From contig CM065297.1 in NCBI GenBank assembly GCA_032871835.1, positions 59,073,253 through 59,137,252 of the forward strand: DNA of 64,000 nt, read 5' to 3'. Origin of the DNA: Dipteronia dyeriana. Its lineage: Eukaryota; Streptophyta; Magnoliopsida; Sapindales; Sapindaceae. The notes below the pieces were generated by a model. That model searched no databases. It worked only from the letters and a program-made list of their open reading frames with translations, and was not told the origin of the DNA. Positions 21,612 through 32,338 of the stretch are shown piece after piece. Within the stretch, counting starts at the first letter, position 1. The number at the start of each line of letters is the position of its first letter. The position numbers were made by a program, and so were the translations under genes.

Positions 21612-22848
21612 ATCTCCCCCTTTGGATATTTCGTGACAAAACCACTCACTCACAAAGTATCCTTACAACAAACAACAAGAAACCACAAGAGGTCAACAAA
21701 AAAACATTATATATTACAAGAGATACCTAAAGCTAAATCTTCAAATCTTTCATCTCTTGTAGAATGATCATCCCTACAAAACAAAGAACTACACTTTCCA
21801 AGACAAGTGTATGAGAGGGATCAAGATAAATAAAAACAAGCGCAATTTGCATAAATTAGAAACAAGTAACATGCAATCAACAATGCACATAGCAAACGCT
21901 CCCCTTAAATAGATCCACTCCCTTTAAATAGGTCAATCTCCCCTTAAATCATGCCAATATCAACTCCCCATAAATCCAATACTGCTCCCTATTTTTGGCA
22001 CAAGATAGGCAAATGAGTATTCCCCAACCGGGACGTTTTAGCAAAGAGAGATATTTGCAATGTAAATGCATAATCATATACAACAACTTTATGCAGGTTA
22101 ATTAAGAGAGAGAGAAATTCATGGAAGTTTTATTGATTGGAACATATGCGAAAGATTGCCTTGAATGAAGTAGATGCAATATCAACTTCCAAAAGCATGG
22201 TATTTGGCAAAGGAAAATAACACATGAGGTTCCAAGAGAAGTCAAACCAATTTGCACCAAATTGTCAAAGGAAAACAAGATATAGTTTAACAAAAAAAAA
22301 AAAACTATCAAACTTTACAAGTTGAACAAGACATGAGCGACTATTGCACCCTTTTAGATTTTTCCGGGCAAGATGCCCATATGATAGTAGCCGTGTTCAA
22401 TAAAGAAAGAGAGAAAGAGACTATTGGATTGTGAAATCCTTGAAATGGATACAATATCCTTATTGAATGAAGTCTCAAAAGTCACTTGCACATATATTTG
22501 TAATCATTTTGTAAGCATTCAATAAATTCAACATGCATAACACTTTAAGCATGTCAAGATCAAGTTTTCATAAACATGGCGATAAACTTTGGGTCAATCA
22601 AATGTACTTCCTAATCAAATTTCCTAGTCCAAAAATACATGTTTGAACACAAATGAGACCTGCATTTCAAATAAGGCAAAAACACACTCATTGAATAAAA
22701 AGACATATAATAATATTTGCATCCAAGATACTCAAGCAATTAATTAAAGAACATAAAATTGAACAATTATTTGCTTATTAAAATGCAAGTTCGCTCTCTT
22801 TGCTTGAGCTCCCCATATGGGGTTAACCACCAAAACCCATCAATGCAT
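21612..22848 (-). other. C2 3' non-coding region with polypurine tracts
   Basis: Collinear with C1 6356-7598. The primer-like AAAGGGGGAGA is next to the LTR at 21613-21623, and further GGGGAG-like copies lie at about 21898-21985. No coding frame is supported. Confidence 0.7.
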
Positions 22849-23874
22849 ACTCTTAGTTTGCTTTCCTTGTTGACAAGGTCCACAAACTCCTTTAATCCTA
22901 TTTCCAAACTTAGGAAGGCCTATCACAACTTTCAACCTCTCAAGAACTTTCAAGTCTTTGAAATTCGTATGACCTAACCCTTGATGCCACAATTCAACTT
23001 GATCACAACTAGACAAATTACACGAGATTTCATTGGAATTATGACAATAACAATTGTCACTTGATCTCTTACCTTTCACTAGGACTTGTCCATCTTCTCT
23101 CAAAATAGAACAATCAACTTTACCAAACATGACCAAAAACCCTTCATCACTTAAATGTGATATGCTAATTAGATTTCCTTGCAAGAAATCTACATAAAGA
23201 GCATTAGGTAAGGAGGGTAAACCGGGGATGGATATGTTTCCTTTTCCTAAAACCTTCTTACGTGAGCCATCACCAAAGGTGACAAATCCACTATCCTCCA
23301 TAACAAGAGTCTCAAAGAAACTCTTATTTTCAGTAATAAGCCTAGAACACCCACTATCAAGATACCAAATGTTAGAGGCTTTCGACTTCAAGGCCACTTG
23401 GGCCACATGATAAGCATACTCATTTGTTCTAGTCCACCTAGTAGTAACATTGTAATTTCTAGGAGCCTTGGGTTCATTGGCTCTAAAATTCTTAGGTGCA
23501 TGCATTTTGGCTCTTCTAAGCATATTCTTCTCAATCATGCTTTCAAAACGACACAACTTAATAAATTTAAAACAATTCGACCTTATGTGACCATCAACAC
23601 CACAATAATGACAAATGAGAGTAAAGTAAGAATTCATACCATATCCTTGTGCAAGCATGTAAGACTTCCCTCTCTTTTGAGTTTTTCTTTGGTGTTGAGC
23701 CGAATCTCTTATTTGAAACACCCTTTGTGATTGAGCCAAATTAGCTTCTCTTCTTGGTTGTAGGTTAAAACTCCTTTGTTGACTTTGAGAGGTACTTGGA
23801 AATTGAGGTCTTGTTTGATGAGTTCTAGCTTTTGGTGGATAAGCTTTAGCTTGAGAATTTGTTTGAGCCTTCAT
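22840..23874 (-). pseudogene. C2 protease and pre-integrase region
   Basis: 344 codons open. In order: Gln/Ser/Pro-rich linker, zinc knuckle CHYCGVDGHIRSNC, protease WYLDSGCSRLITENK with the catalytic Asp intact, VTFGDGSRKKVLGKGNI, and the HHCC zinc site ending CGPCQQGKQTKS. At the deletion joint the frame reads two more codons and stops. The integrase catalytic core is therefore missing. Upstream a TAA near 23893 separates it from the coiled coil. Confidence 0.9.
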
Positions 23875-23892
23875 TTGAGCTTGCTTTGATGA

Positions 23893-24512
23893 TTATCCAA
23901 CTTCATTCGATCTCATTTGTTGGTGTGAACCTTGAGTCTTTTTATCCTCTTGACTCTTGACAAATATGGTTTTCTTCAAGGAAGTGGCATCCTTGTCTTC
24001 CACATATCCTAAGCCCATTTTATCACTAGGACTCTTCCCACATGATAGCATCTTGTCAAGTCTCTCGGTTTTGGATGTCATCTTGGCAACTAATTCTTTT
24101 GCTTCCCTAAGCTCATCCTTTAAGTTCTCTTCACTCTTCTTAGGATCACAAGCTCCAACTTCAAACTCTCTTCTAACTCTTTTCCACTCTTTACTTTCTC
24201 ACTCAAGTGAGTAATCTTGAAAGTCAACTATAGGTTTTCATTTTTCAACTCTTGAATTGCCTTCTTCTTTTTCAATCTATATTTTTCAAAAAACTTCATA
24301 AAGTCTACATAGTCCATTTCCTCATCAATATCAAATCTAGAGTTGGAAGAGGTACTCTCATCACTAGAGTCGCTTATTTCTTCTTTATCACTCACAACTT
24401 CCTAGCCATTATGAGATGTTGTCAAGGCAATGAAGTTGGCAACTCTATCTCCATCGTCCAAAGATTTTTCTTCCTCTTCTAAGTCTCACTATCACTCTAA
24501 GTAGACGCCATT
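23893..24512 (-). pseudogene. C2 gag coiled-coil region, broken
   Basis: The block matches C1 10990-11755 in segments. The start reads MAST then a TAG where C1 has Trp, followed by at least two frameshifts between 24100 and 24480. From 24081 a 62-codon frame (MTSKTERLDKMLSCGKS) is intact and ends at a stop at 23893. Confidence 0.8.
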
Positions 24513-25505
24513 GCCTTTCCCTTCTTTTTCTTTTTCTTTGAATTTGCACATTCTGGAGCGATGTGACCAAAACCACTGCATTCATTGCATTGAATGCCCT
24601 TCTTGGAGTCACTTTCTTGAGATTTTTCCATCTTCTTGAAAAGAGTTTTCTTTTTCACTACCTTTCCCTTGGACCTAAATCCTTTCCTCTCAAACTTCAT
24701 AAATTTCTTGAATCTTTTAACCATGAGGGCCATTTCTTCATCTGATTCCTTCTCCCTTTCTTCAACCTTAGTGGTCTTCAAGGCAATGCTATTTTGCTTC
24801 TTCGGAGGTGTAGGTGTGGTGTTCCATCTTGACTCATAAGCTAGAAGTCTTCCAATGACTTCACTTGGCTTCATATTCTTGTACTCACTATTCTCTTCAA
24901 GTGCCGTCACCTTTGATTTGAACCTTGACGGAAGTGACATCATAATTTTTTGCTTGACTATCCTATCCGAATATGGGTCACCAAGTTTATGGCTTTGGTT
25001 GACAATATCCATCAACTTCACTTGGAAGTCATTGAAGCATTCATGCACCTACATCCTAATCATATCAAATTGCATTTGGAGGACTTGGAGCTTTGAGTCA
25101 TTGACTACCTCGGTTCCCTCATGTGTCGTTTGAAGAATGTCCCAAGCCTCCTTTGCAATCCTAGTATTTTGGACCAACTTGTACTGATAATCGTCCATAA
25201 CACAAAGAATGGCATGCACAGCCTTGTTGTTCCACTTGGATGCTTCAAACTCTTGAGTACTCTAATTAGACTTGGGCTTAAGAGCTTCTACATCATCGTC
25301 AGTGGTCATTGTTGGAGGAGTATACCCCGTCTTCAATAGCTATCCAAGCACGATCATCTATTTGGTAAAGATAGGCTTCCATCTTGCCCTTCCAATAAGC
25401 ATAATTCACCCCATTGAGCAAATGTGGTCTTAAGCTTGAAGCTCCCTCTTTACTCATCCCAGGCTCACTAATAGTGTTTGAGGGTAATAAATGATATGAA
25501 GATGC
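24497..25505 (-). pseudogene. C2 gag N-terminal region, broken
   Basis: It matches C1 gag. The initiator ATG is ATT in C2 (about 25473), and the next Met lies five codons on. A frameshift occurs near 25327 (after IEDG) and a TAG near 25264. From 25048 a 183-codon frame runs through DFQVKLMDIVNQ, LPSRFKSKVTALEE and the zinc knuckle CNECSGFGHIAPEC, where the second Cys-side Tyr is Asn. Confidence 0.88.
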
Positions 25506-25597
25506 AAATGTAATGCAACACACAAAATGCAAACAACCAAAATGCACAAGGTAAGACGCACACAATGTATGGATCACCTAAGTATATCTAGGCACCG

Positions 25598-25609
25598 ACT
25601 CTGATACCA
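25598..25609 (-). other. C2 primer binding site
   Basis: The minus strand reads TGGTATCAGAGT, one base off the tRNA-iMet complement, two bases after the 5' LTR end. Confidence 0.88.
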
Positions 25610-25611
25610 AT

Positions 25612-27142
25612 TGAAATTCCCTAGAAAGTGTGTCTATAACCTAGAGGTGGGGTGAATAGGTTTTAATTCGATAGATTACCAATTTTATGAATTAATCAAT
25701 ATTAACAATTCTACCCCATTCTACTAAATATTCAAATAAAAGACAACAAACATAAAACAATAACAACAGGCAATATATTCGTGAAAACCCTCCAAATGGG
25801 AAAAACCTCGGGCTGTTTAGAGCGCCACTCTTGATCCTCAAAATCCACTATAGAGTAAAAGTTTACAACCTAGGTTGACCTTCCGTCTAACCTTCTAGTA
25901 ACTAACCCTTTCACTCTACCCAACGAGCCTTAATAGTGATTTTGGATCACAAACATTGTGCACTAATCACATAGCCACAAGCTTAACCAATAATGAAGAG
26001 ATAATGGGCAACCTAAGTGAATATACAAGAATATTCTATATGCAAAAATGCTAGGTCAAGACATTCATGCTTATCTAGGATAAATAATGACAATTAAAGC
26101 AAATCCTAGATATCAATGTTCTAAATGCAAAGGCAAGAAGAATTAGCTAGAAGGGTAAAACCGTCCTAAATTCTGGCTTCCACAAATTAATGCATCTCAA
26201 CCAACAATCAATACACAAGCATGTCATGAAAGCAATTAAACATTCAAACAAGCATTTAATATGCAATAAAGACTAAAACCATAGGCATACATGTCTTTGC
26301 AATGAACTTATGAGGTCTAGAGCATGTATAAGTTACCTAGTTAAGAAGAAGATGATGCTCCATGCTTGAATGATCCTAGAATGAAGCTAGATGATCATGA
26401 GATGAAGTTGGGTTGAGTAAAGATGAGTGTTTGGGAGTCCCTCTCTCTCTAGAAAAACTAAGAACACATAAAAATGGCTTCTTGGACTCTTAAGAACAAG
26501 CAGAAGAGAAGAGAACAAATATATATGGTGCCCTACCCAAATGGTGTCGTTTTGGGTGAAAAGTAACCAAATCCCGTCAGGACCTCTTGCTACACCACGG
26601 TCCAGGTAAGTGTCCAGACCATGGCATAAAGAGCGGTGAATCGCTTGGACAATGCCATTCTGTAGGCCGTTGTACATGCAGTGTGCACAGACCACGGTCT
26701 GAACAACATGCAACGTCTGTGAAACTCCGCTTGGGAGACCGCGGCGTATGTTACAAGCATAGACTGAGGTAGACATAGCGGGCATCCTCTGGTAAACACC
26801 GTTGTGCAGGCCGCAGTGAGGTCACTGCACAGAGAGCCGTCTAGACCGCTGTATAGAGGAAAAAATCCTCTTTTTAAGGCATAGACATAAATTCAACACT
26901 CAAATAAAGATAAGACACACATGGCACACAAAATGGCAAATAAGCATGCAAGCAAGATAATTAAAAGAAAATGCATGAGTGTGTGTGTGCCCTAATACCT
27001 CTTTAATAAAAGTTAAACATGTGATTTTACCTTTGATGCTTGAGCTTGGTTACGAACAATAAAGCCCTAAACTACCCTTATATATTTATCCCAAAATGTG
27101 GTAGTCAACGAAATAAGCCAATCAAACAACGAGGAACCTACA
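25612..27142 (-). repeat. C2 5' LTR (1531 bp)
   Basis: A single-unit LTR, TGAAATTCCC to GAACCTACA on the plus strand. TATATATGG at about 26520 and decayed palindrome words (GACCACGGTCTG at 26690, GACCGCGGCG at 26738) mark the promoter region. It serves as the undisturbed reference for the duplicated 3' LTR. Confidence 0.92.
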
Positions 27143-27147
27143 AGGGT

Positions 27148-27528
27148 ATTTCGGGATTGACCGACCCTAAGGCGGCAATTCACAAGTTAAGCTCGTGAGA
27201 TCTGAAATGGTGGGTTACACTTACGAAGGTTTTGATTAAGTTTGTTAATTAAAAACTTGACTGAATAAATGATGGTTGAATGATATGGAATAAGAGTTAT
27301 TCTAGAATATCATTTGATTGAGAATGTCTCAGTCCAACATGCAAAGACTTGACCGACCCTAAGGCGGCACTTCTTTGTGGTATGTTGGATTGTCGTGGTA
27401 TAGTAACTAGTTTTACGGTAGTTCTAGTTCGTTAAACATGTTCATTCATCATGTTTAAATTTATGCCAAAGCACTCGCACTTGTTTTAAATAAATGACTG
27501 AATGAATGTTTTATTTATTTCATCAATA
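27148..27528 (+). other. Copia-B leader, right part
   Basis: Non-coding. GACCGACCCTAAGGCGGCA occurs twice, at about 27158 and 27350, giving a ~190-bp spaced direct repeat in the leader. The sequence joins seamlessly to 19500 once C2 and one AGGGT are removed. Confidence 0.7.
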
Positions 27529-28262
27529 ATGTCTTCTGTATTACTTCAAATTCTCTTAAACGACAAATTAACTGGTGAAAATTACACTAAGTAGAAACTT
27601 AACATTAATGCAATATTGGTCACCAAAGACCTCAAGTTTATGCTTATGGAGGAATGTCCTCCAGCACCTGCTACAAATGCCACATGAACTGTTCGTAAGG
27701 CATACGAGCGATGGGTCTCATCTGATGAGAAGGCCCGAACATATCTGTTGGCTTCAATGACAGACGTGCTTGTCACAAGGCACAAAGCAATGACTTCAGC
27801 ATTCGAAATCAAGGAGTCATTGCAAGCTATGTTTGGGCAGCCCTCCGAGCAAAAGTGACATGAAATTGTTCGTTCTGCTATGCTCGCTCGTATGAAAGAA
27901 GGTACGTCAGTTCGGGAACATGTCTTGAGCATGATGTCCTACTTCAGTAAGGCAAAAGTCAATGACAGGGCCATTAACGAACCTAGTCAAGAGAGTATCA
28001 TACTAATGACTCTTTCGAAGAGTTTCGACCAGTTTAAGAGTAACTACGTGATGAACAAGTTAAGGTTCAATTTCACATAGTTGTTCAATGAGCTCACTAC
28101 CTTTGAGTCTTTGACTAAGGACAACAAGGAAAAGACCGGTGAGGCAAATATTGTTGAACCATCTTACTCTAATAATAACAAGAGAAAGAGGTTTACTGGG
28201 AATGCAAAGGGTAAGCCCAAACCCAAGAAAGCCCAAAGAAAGAAGAAGTACAAGAAAGGTAA
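27529..28262 (+). pseudogene. Copia-B gag, zinc knuckle deleted
   Basis: The start is ATG at 27529 (MSSVLLQIL). Copia gag features follow: DKLTGENYTK, EECPPAPA, AYERWVSSDEKARTYLLASM, ARMKEGTSVREHVLSMM, ESIILMTLSKSFDQF and a Lys-rich tail ending KKKYKKGK. Internal stops are at 27592 (TAG for Trp), 27685, 27856 and 28078. The tail runs directly into the pre-protease segment YDLLVLESCLVEDD. The CCHC knuckle normally found between these blocks in Tork/Angela-type gag is absent. Confidence 0.85.
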
Positions 28263-29690
28263 ATATGATTTACTTGTTCTTGAGTCATGTTTAGTGGAAG
28301 ATGATTCTTCGCCCTGGATAGTTGATTCATGGGCCACTATCCATGTTTGTTCTTCTTTACAATGGACTGATTCTTGGACACAGATAGAGGAGCAAGCATT
28401 CTCAATACGTGTGGGATCAGGGGATGTCGTGTCAGCACAAGCATTGGGTATAATTATATTACGTTTTTGTAATAATTATATGTTATTGGACAATGTATTT
28501 TATATTCCTGGATTTACACGGAATTTGATTTCCATTTCTAAGTTGTTAGAATAAAAATATTATGTTTCTTTTAATAATAAGTCTGTTATTATTGGAAAGA
28601 ATGGTATGAATATTTGTTAAGAAATTAATGAAAACAATTTGTACATGTTAAGACAGTTAAGACTGTTAAGGTTAATACATACTACACTTCTCAACACCGA
28701 AATGTTTAAGGTTGAAAAACCAAAAACTAAACAACATAAGATTTCTCCAGATAATGACACGTATCTGTGACATCTAAGGATTGGTCATATCAACCTTGAC
28801 TAGATAGACAAACTAGTAAAAAGTGGACCTTTAAGTGAGTTAAAGGTTGGCACCTTACCAGTCTACGGATCTTGTCTGTAAGGTAAGATGACTAAGAGAC
28901 CTTTTAAGAACCTCTAGAGCTTATACATACAGGCATCTGCGGACCGATGAACGTTAAATCTAGGGGTGGTTATGAGTACTATGTCACATTTATAGATGAC
29001 TACTCAAGATACGGATACATCGACCTAATGCAACGGAAGTCGAAAACATTTGAAATGTTCAAAGTATTTCGAGCTAAAGTTGAGAATAAATTAGATAGGA
29101 CTATCAAGTCACTACGATCAGATCGTGGAGGTAAGTATCTTGACCAAGAGTTTGAAGACTTTATGGTCGAGCATGGGATAGTTTCCCAACTCACAGCTCC
29201 CGGTACACCTCAGTAAAATGGTGTAGTAGAGAGAATAAATAGAACCCTGATAGAAATGATGAGATCTATGATTAGTTTCTCATCATTTTCAAATTCCTTT
29301 TGAGGATATGCGTTACAAACAATGGCATACATTTTGAATGTAGTGCCATCCAAATATGTTCCTAAGACTCCCCAAGAGTTGTGGAATGGTCGTAAAGCTA
29401 GTTTATGATATTTTCACATATGGGTGTCCAGCACACGTGCTGAAGAACAAAACTGGAAAGCTAGACTCCAAGTCTATTATCTGTCTGTTTGTAGGATACT
29501 CCAATGAGACCAGAGGTGGATACTTCTATAGCCACAAAGAAAACAAAGTATTTGTATCGACAAATGCAACGTTTCTTGAGGACAATTATATTTGTGACCG
29601 TAAACCTCGTTCTAAGATTGTATTAAATGAGTTGGAGTCTGGTGAGACTAGTGCTTCATCAACAAGAGTTGTTGATCCATAAACATCTGA
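28263..29690 (+). pseudogene. Copia-B protease and integrase, catalytic losses
   Basis: Protease: WIVDSWATIHVCSS, where the usual DSGA reads DSWA. Then LDNVFYIPGFTRNLISISKL and the zinc site LRIGHINLD..CGSC-like. Integrase core: LIHTGICGPM (Asp replaced by Gly), FIDDYSRYGY, and RSDRGGKYL (Glu replaced by Lys). Two of the three DDE residues are thus lost. Next come TAPGTPQ, stop, NGVVERINRT and PQELWNGRK, the GCPAHVLK and FVGYSNETRGGYFYS tail. Several stops and at least one frameshift lie near 28556-28930 and 29390. Confidence 0.88.
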
Positions 29691-31224
29691 GAGTTAGATG
29701 GTTCCTGATCAGGATACATAACCACCTAGACGTAGTGAGAGGGTTGTGAGACAACCTGAACGCTATTTCGGTATAGGTGAGGGATAAGGTGTTGTCTCTA
29801 CTGATAATTTTGATGATCCATTAGCATTTAAGAATGCAATAGAAGATCCTGATAAAGAGGAATGGCTTAAAGCCATGAATCTCAAGATGGAGTGCATGTA
29901 CTCTAACTCAGTCTAGGATCTTGTAGACTTATCGAATGGGGTAAAGCCCATAGGGTGTAAGTGGATCCACAAGAGAAAGAGAGGAGTAGATAGAAAGGTA
30001 GAGACCTTCAAGGCAAGGCTAGTGGCCAAGGGTTATACCCAGAAAGAGGGGGTCGATTATGAAGAGATCTTCTCGCTAGTAGCAATGTTTAAATCTATTA
30101 AGATTCTCTTATCCATTGCTGCCTATTTCGATTATGAAATTTGGCAAATGAGTGTCAAGACTGCATTCTTAAATGGCAATCTTGACGAGAGCATTTATAT
30201 GATACAACCAGAGGGATTCATGTCTCCAGATCAAGAGCAAAAGGTTTGCAAGCTGCAAAGGTCTATCTTTGGGCTTAAGCAAGCATCTAGATCTTGGAAC
30301 ATAAGGTTTGATGATGTGATTTAAACATATGGCTTCGAGCAGAACGTCGATGAGCCTTGTGTCTATAAGCGCATAATTGACAAGAAAGTAGTTTTCTTGG
30401 TCCTATACATAGATAATATCCTACTCATTGGGAATGATGTGGGAGTGTTTTCTGATGTAAACGGCTGGCTGGCTAGACAATTCCAAATGAAAGATTTGGG
30501 AGATGCAAGTTATGTTCTTGAGACCCAGCTTATAAGGGATCGTAAGAACAAACTCTTAGCACTATCTCAAACATCATATATCGATAAGATTCTTGTGCGA
30601 TTTTTGATGCAGAACTCCAAGAAAGGTAATTTACCTTCCATGCATGGAGTTCACTTGTCTAAGGAATAGTGTCCTAAGACACCTCAAAAAGTTAAGGATA
30701 TGAGATGTATACCCTATGCATCGACAGTAGGTAGTCTCATGTATGTTATGTTATGCACGAGACCAGACATCTGCTATACAGTGGGTATAGTCAGCAGGTA
30801 CCAGTCCAACCCAGGATTGGATCATAGGGTTGTTGTCAAGACAATTCTCAAGTTTCTTCGGAGAACGAGAGACTATAAGCTAGTGTATTCTGGGCAGGAT
30901 TTGATCCCCGTTAGAATACACGGATTTTGATTTTCAGTTAGACAAGGATTCTAGGAAATCCACATCTGGATCAATATTTTCCTTAAATGGTGGAGCCATT
31001 TCATGGAGAAGTATCAAGAAATCTTGCATTGCTGACTCCACTATAGAAGCTGAATATGTAGCCGCTTGTAAAGCTGCTAAAGAGGCTGTTTGGCTCCGTA
31101 AGTTCTTGAGTGATCTGGAAGTTGTTCCAGATCTGGATAGGCCCATCACACTTTATTGAGCTAACAGTGGTGCTGTGGCTAATTCCTAAGAACCAAGAAG
31201 CCACAAAAGAGGGAAGCACTCGAA
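29691..31224 (+). pseudogene. Copia-B reverse transcriptase-RNase H, truncated
   Basis: RT starts with RRSERVVRQPERYF, PIGCKWIHKRKRG and ARLVAKGYTQKEGVDYEE. It continues VKTAFLNGNLDESIYM, FGLKQASRSWN, the active site as YIDNILLIGND (second Asp of YxDD is Asn) and YASTVGSLMYVMLCTRPDI. RNase H has STSGSIFSLNGGAISWRS, DSTIEAEYVA and NSGAVANS, then breaks off after KRGKHS at about 31224. The normal end of about 55 residues and the adjoining 3' LTR start are missing. The family is Tork/Angela-type by motif resemblance. Confidence 0.9.
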
Positions 31225-32097
31225 GTGAAGCCTGATAAGCAAAGCAAGCTCTCTTCAGGTTTAGGCTCCCAGAGGTCAAACTTAACACGTAGCCTAAACT
31301 TGAAGCCCACCAACCTCTCCAAGAACCTATTGTTCCTGTATAATGCGAGGAGAAAAAGGGTCTCTAAGTGGATAAGATCCATGTTATCTCTCAAAAATGT
31401 CTACAAAGACGTCTCAAGCTCCAAAGGGTCGAGAAAAGTCCATCCCAGGCTTCTGAGAACAGAACCAAAGCATTGATCTAACTCTCTCTAGGAGACAATG
31501 AGCAGCTAACTCAGTGACCTCCATGAAGAATCATGCCGTAAGTACACATAGGATCATATCTACGTAATAACCAACATTAATTTCGCGTACGTGTAAATCA
31601 AGAGTTTGATTCTAAAAAGGAAACAAACTTATCTTCGTCAATAATATCATCACGTCTGTTATAAACTCGAAGTCAACAACTTTCAAATAACGAATTCACA
31701 GGTGTGGCAGGATATTTTTTAATCTGAACCTACTTGGACCAAATATAAATAGGGCCAAGCGTGGAAGGAGAGAGGAGAAGATAATAAAAATAAGGGGAGG
31801 AGGAAGAGGCAGAATTAGAGTGAAAGGAAGAAAGAATTACATCGGGCCTAAATTATGTGATCAGAACACAACCATTATGGTATCAACTATTCGACAAGCA
31901 TGAAGTTGCCACCTTCCTATGTCCTAGAGAGATTGTGAATGTATGTGAGAAATTTCTGTATATCACGAGTGTTCAATAATAAAGCTCTTATTTGCTAGTC
32001 AGGTATCAAAGGTACCGACCCCGGCCACCACCTCCGTGGTAGTGATCTCGAGGGTGTTAGTTGGAAATTCTCATCTTGAGTAAATTTCCCGTTAACA
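31225..32097. other. Unassigned sequence with promoter-like stretch
   Basis: It replaces the end of Copia-B. A short plus-strand frame (to 31474) and a minus-strand frame (31394-31179) exist, but neither resembles a family I know. A TATA-like TATAAATAGG lies at about 31745 and an AATAAA signal (TCAATAATAAAGC) at about 31976. A GC-rich stretch with ACCGACCCCGGCCACCACC is near 32010. TATA, about 230 bp of transcript-like sequence and AATAAA would suit a gypsy LTR fragment, but I find no second copy in the window. Confidence 0.35.
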
Positions 32098-32338
32098 CTT
32101 TCCATCCTCAGGTATACAATATAAAAAAGGGAGACCACACTCCTAGGTGATTCAAGTTCGTGATTGAATTTGAAGATCTTACGGATTCAATTCGGTGCAA
32201 CTTCAATCGTCATGAGAAAAAGGTACGATACTTTCAGCATATGTTAATTAATCAAGGGTTAAGGTTCTTTCGTTTAAATAATTTTTTTAAAAAAATATAC
32301 TAAACCCCTTTTCCGCTTCTACAACGTGATTTTTCCTA
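32098..32338 (+). mobile_element. Family-A LTR, 3' end fragment
   Basis: TCCATCCTCAGGTATACAAT, CACACTCCTAGGTGATTCA, GAAGATCTTACGGATTCAAT and the end TTTTTCCTACA match the last ~250 bp of family-A LTRs (for example 43347-43608), at lower identity than those copies have to each other. The join to family B at 32339 is abrupt. Confidence 0.75.

Larger units (their letters stand above)
19506..27142 (-). mobile_element. SIRE-like element C2, non-autonomous deletion derivative
   Basis: 7637 bp with perfect target duplication AGGGT at 19501-19505 and 27143-27147, inside the Copia-B leader. It is a close sister of C1 with the same ends, primer site and gag. Internally it jumps from the RNase H end (at about 22848, matching 7599 in C1) straight to the pre-integrase zinc site (matching 10109 in C1), so about 2.5 kb holding integrase core, RT and RNase H are gone. 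Its 3' LTR carries a 575-bp tandem duplication. It could only have moved before the deletion or with proteins from another copy. Confidence 0.93.

Noticed and set aside
31179..31476. Short frames on both strands after the break in Copia-B RNase H
   Set aside because: I could not relate either to a protein family, and both overlap the end of RNase H or each other. They are kept as unassigned sequence, not called genes.
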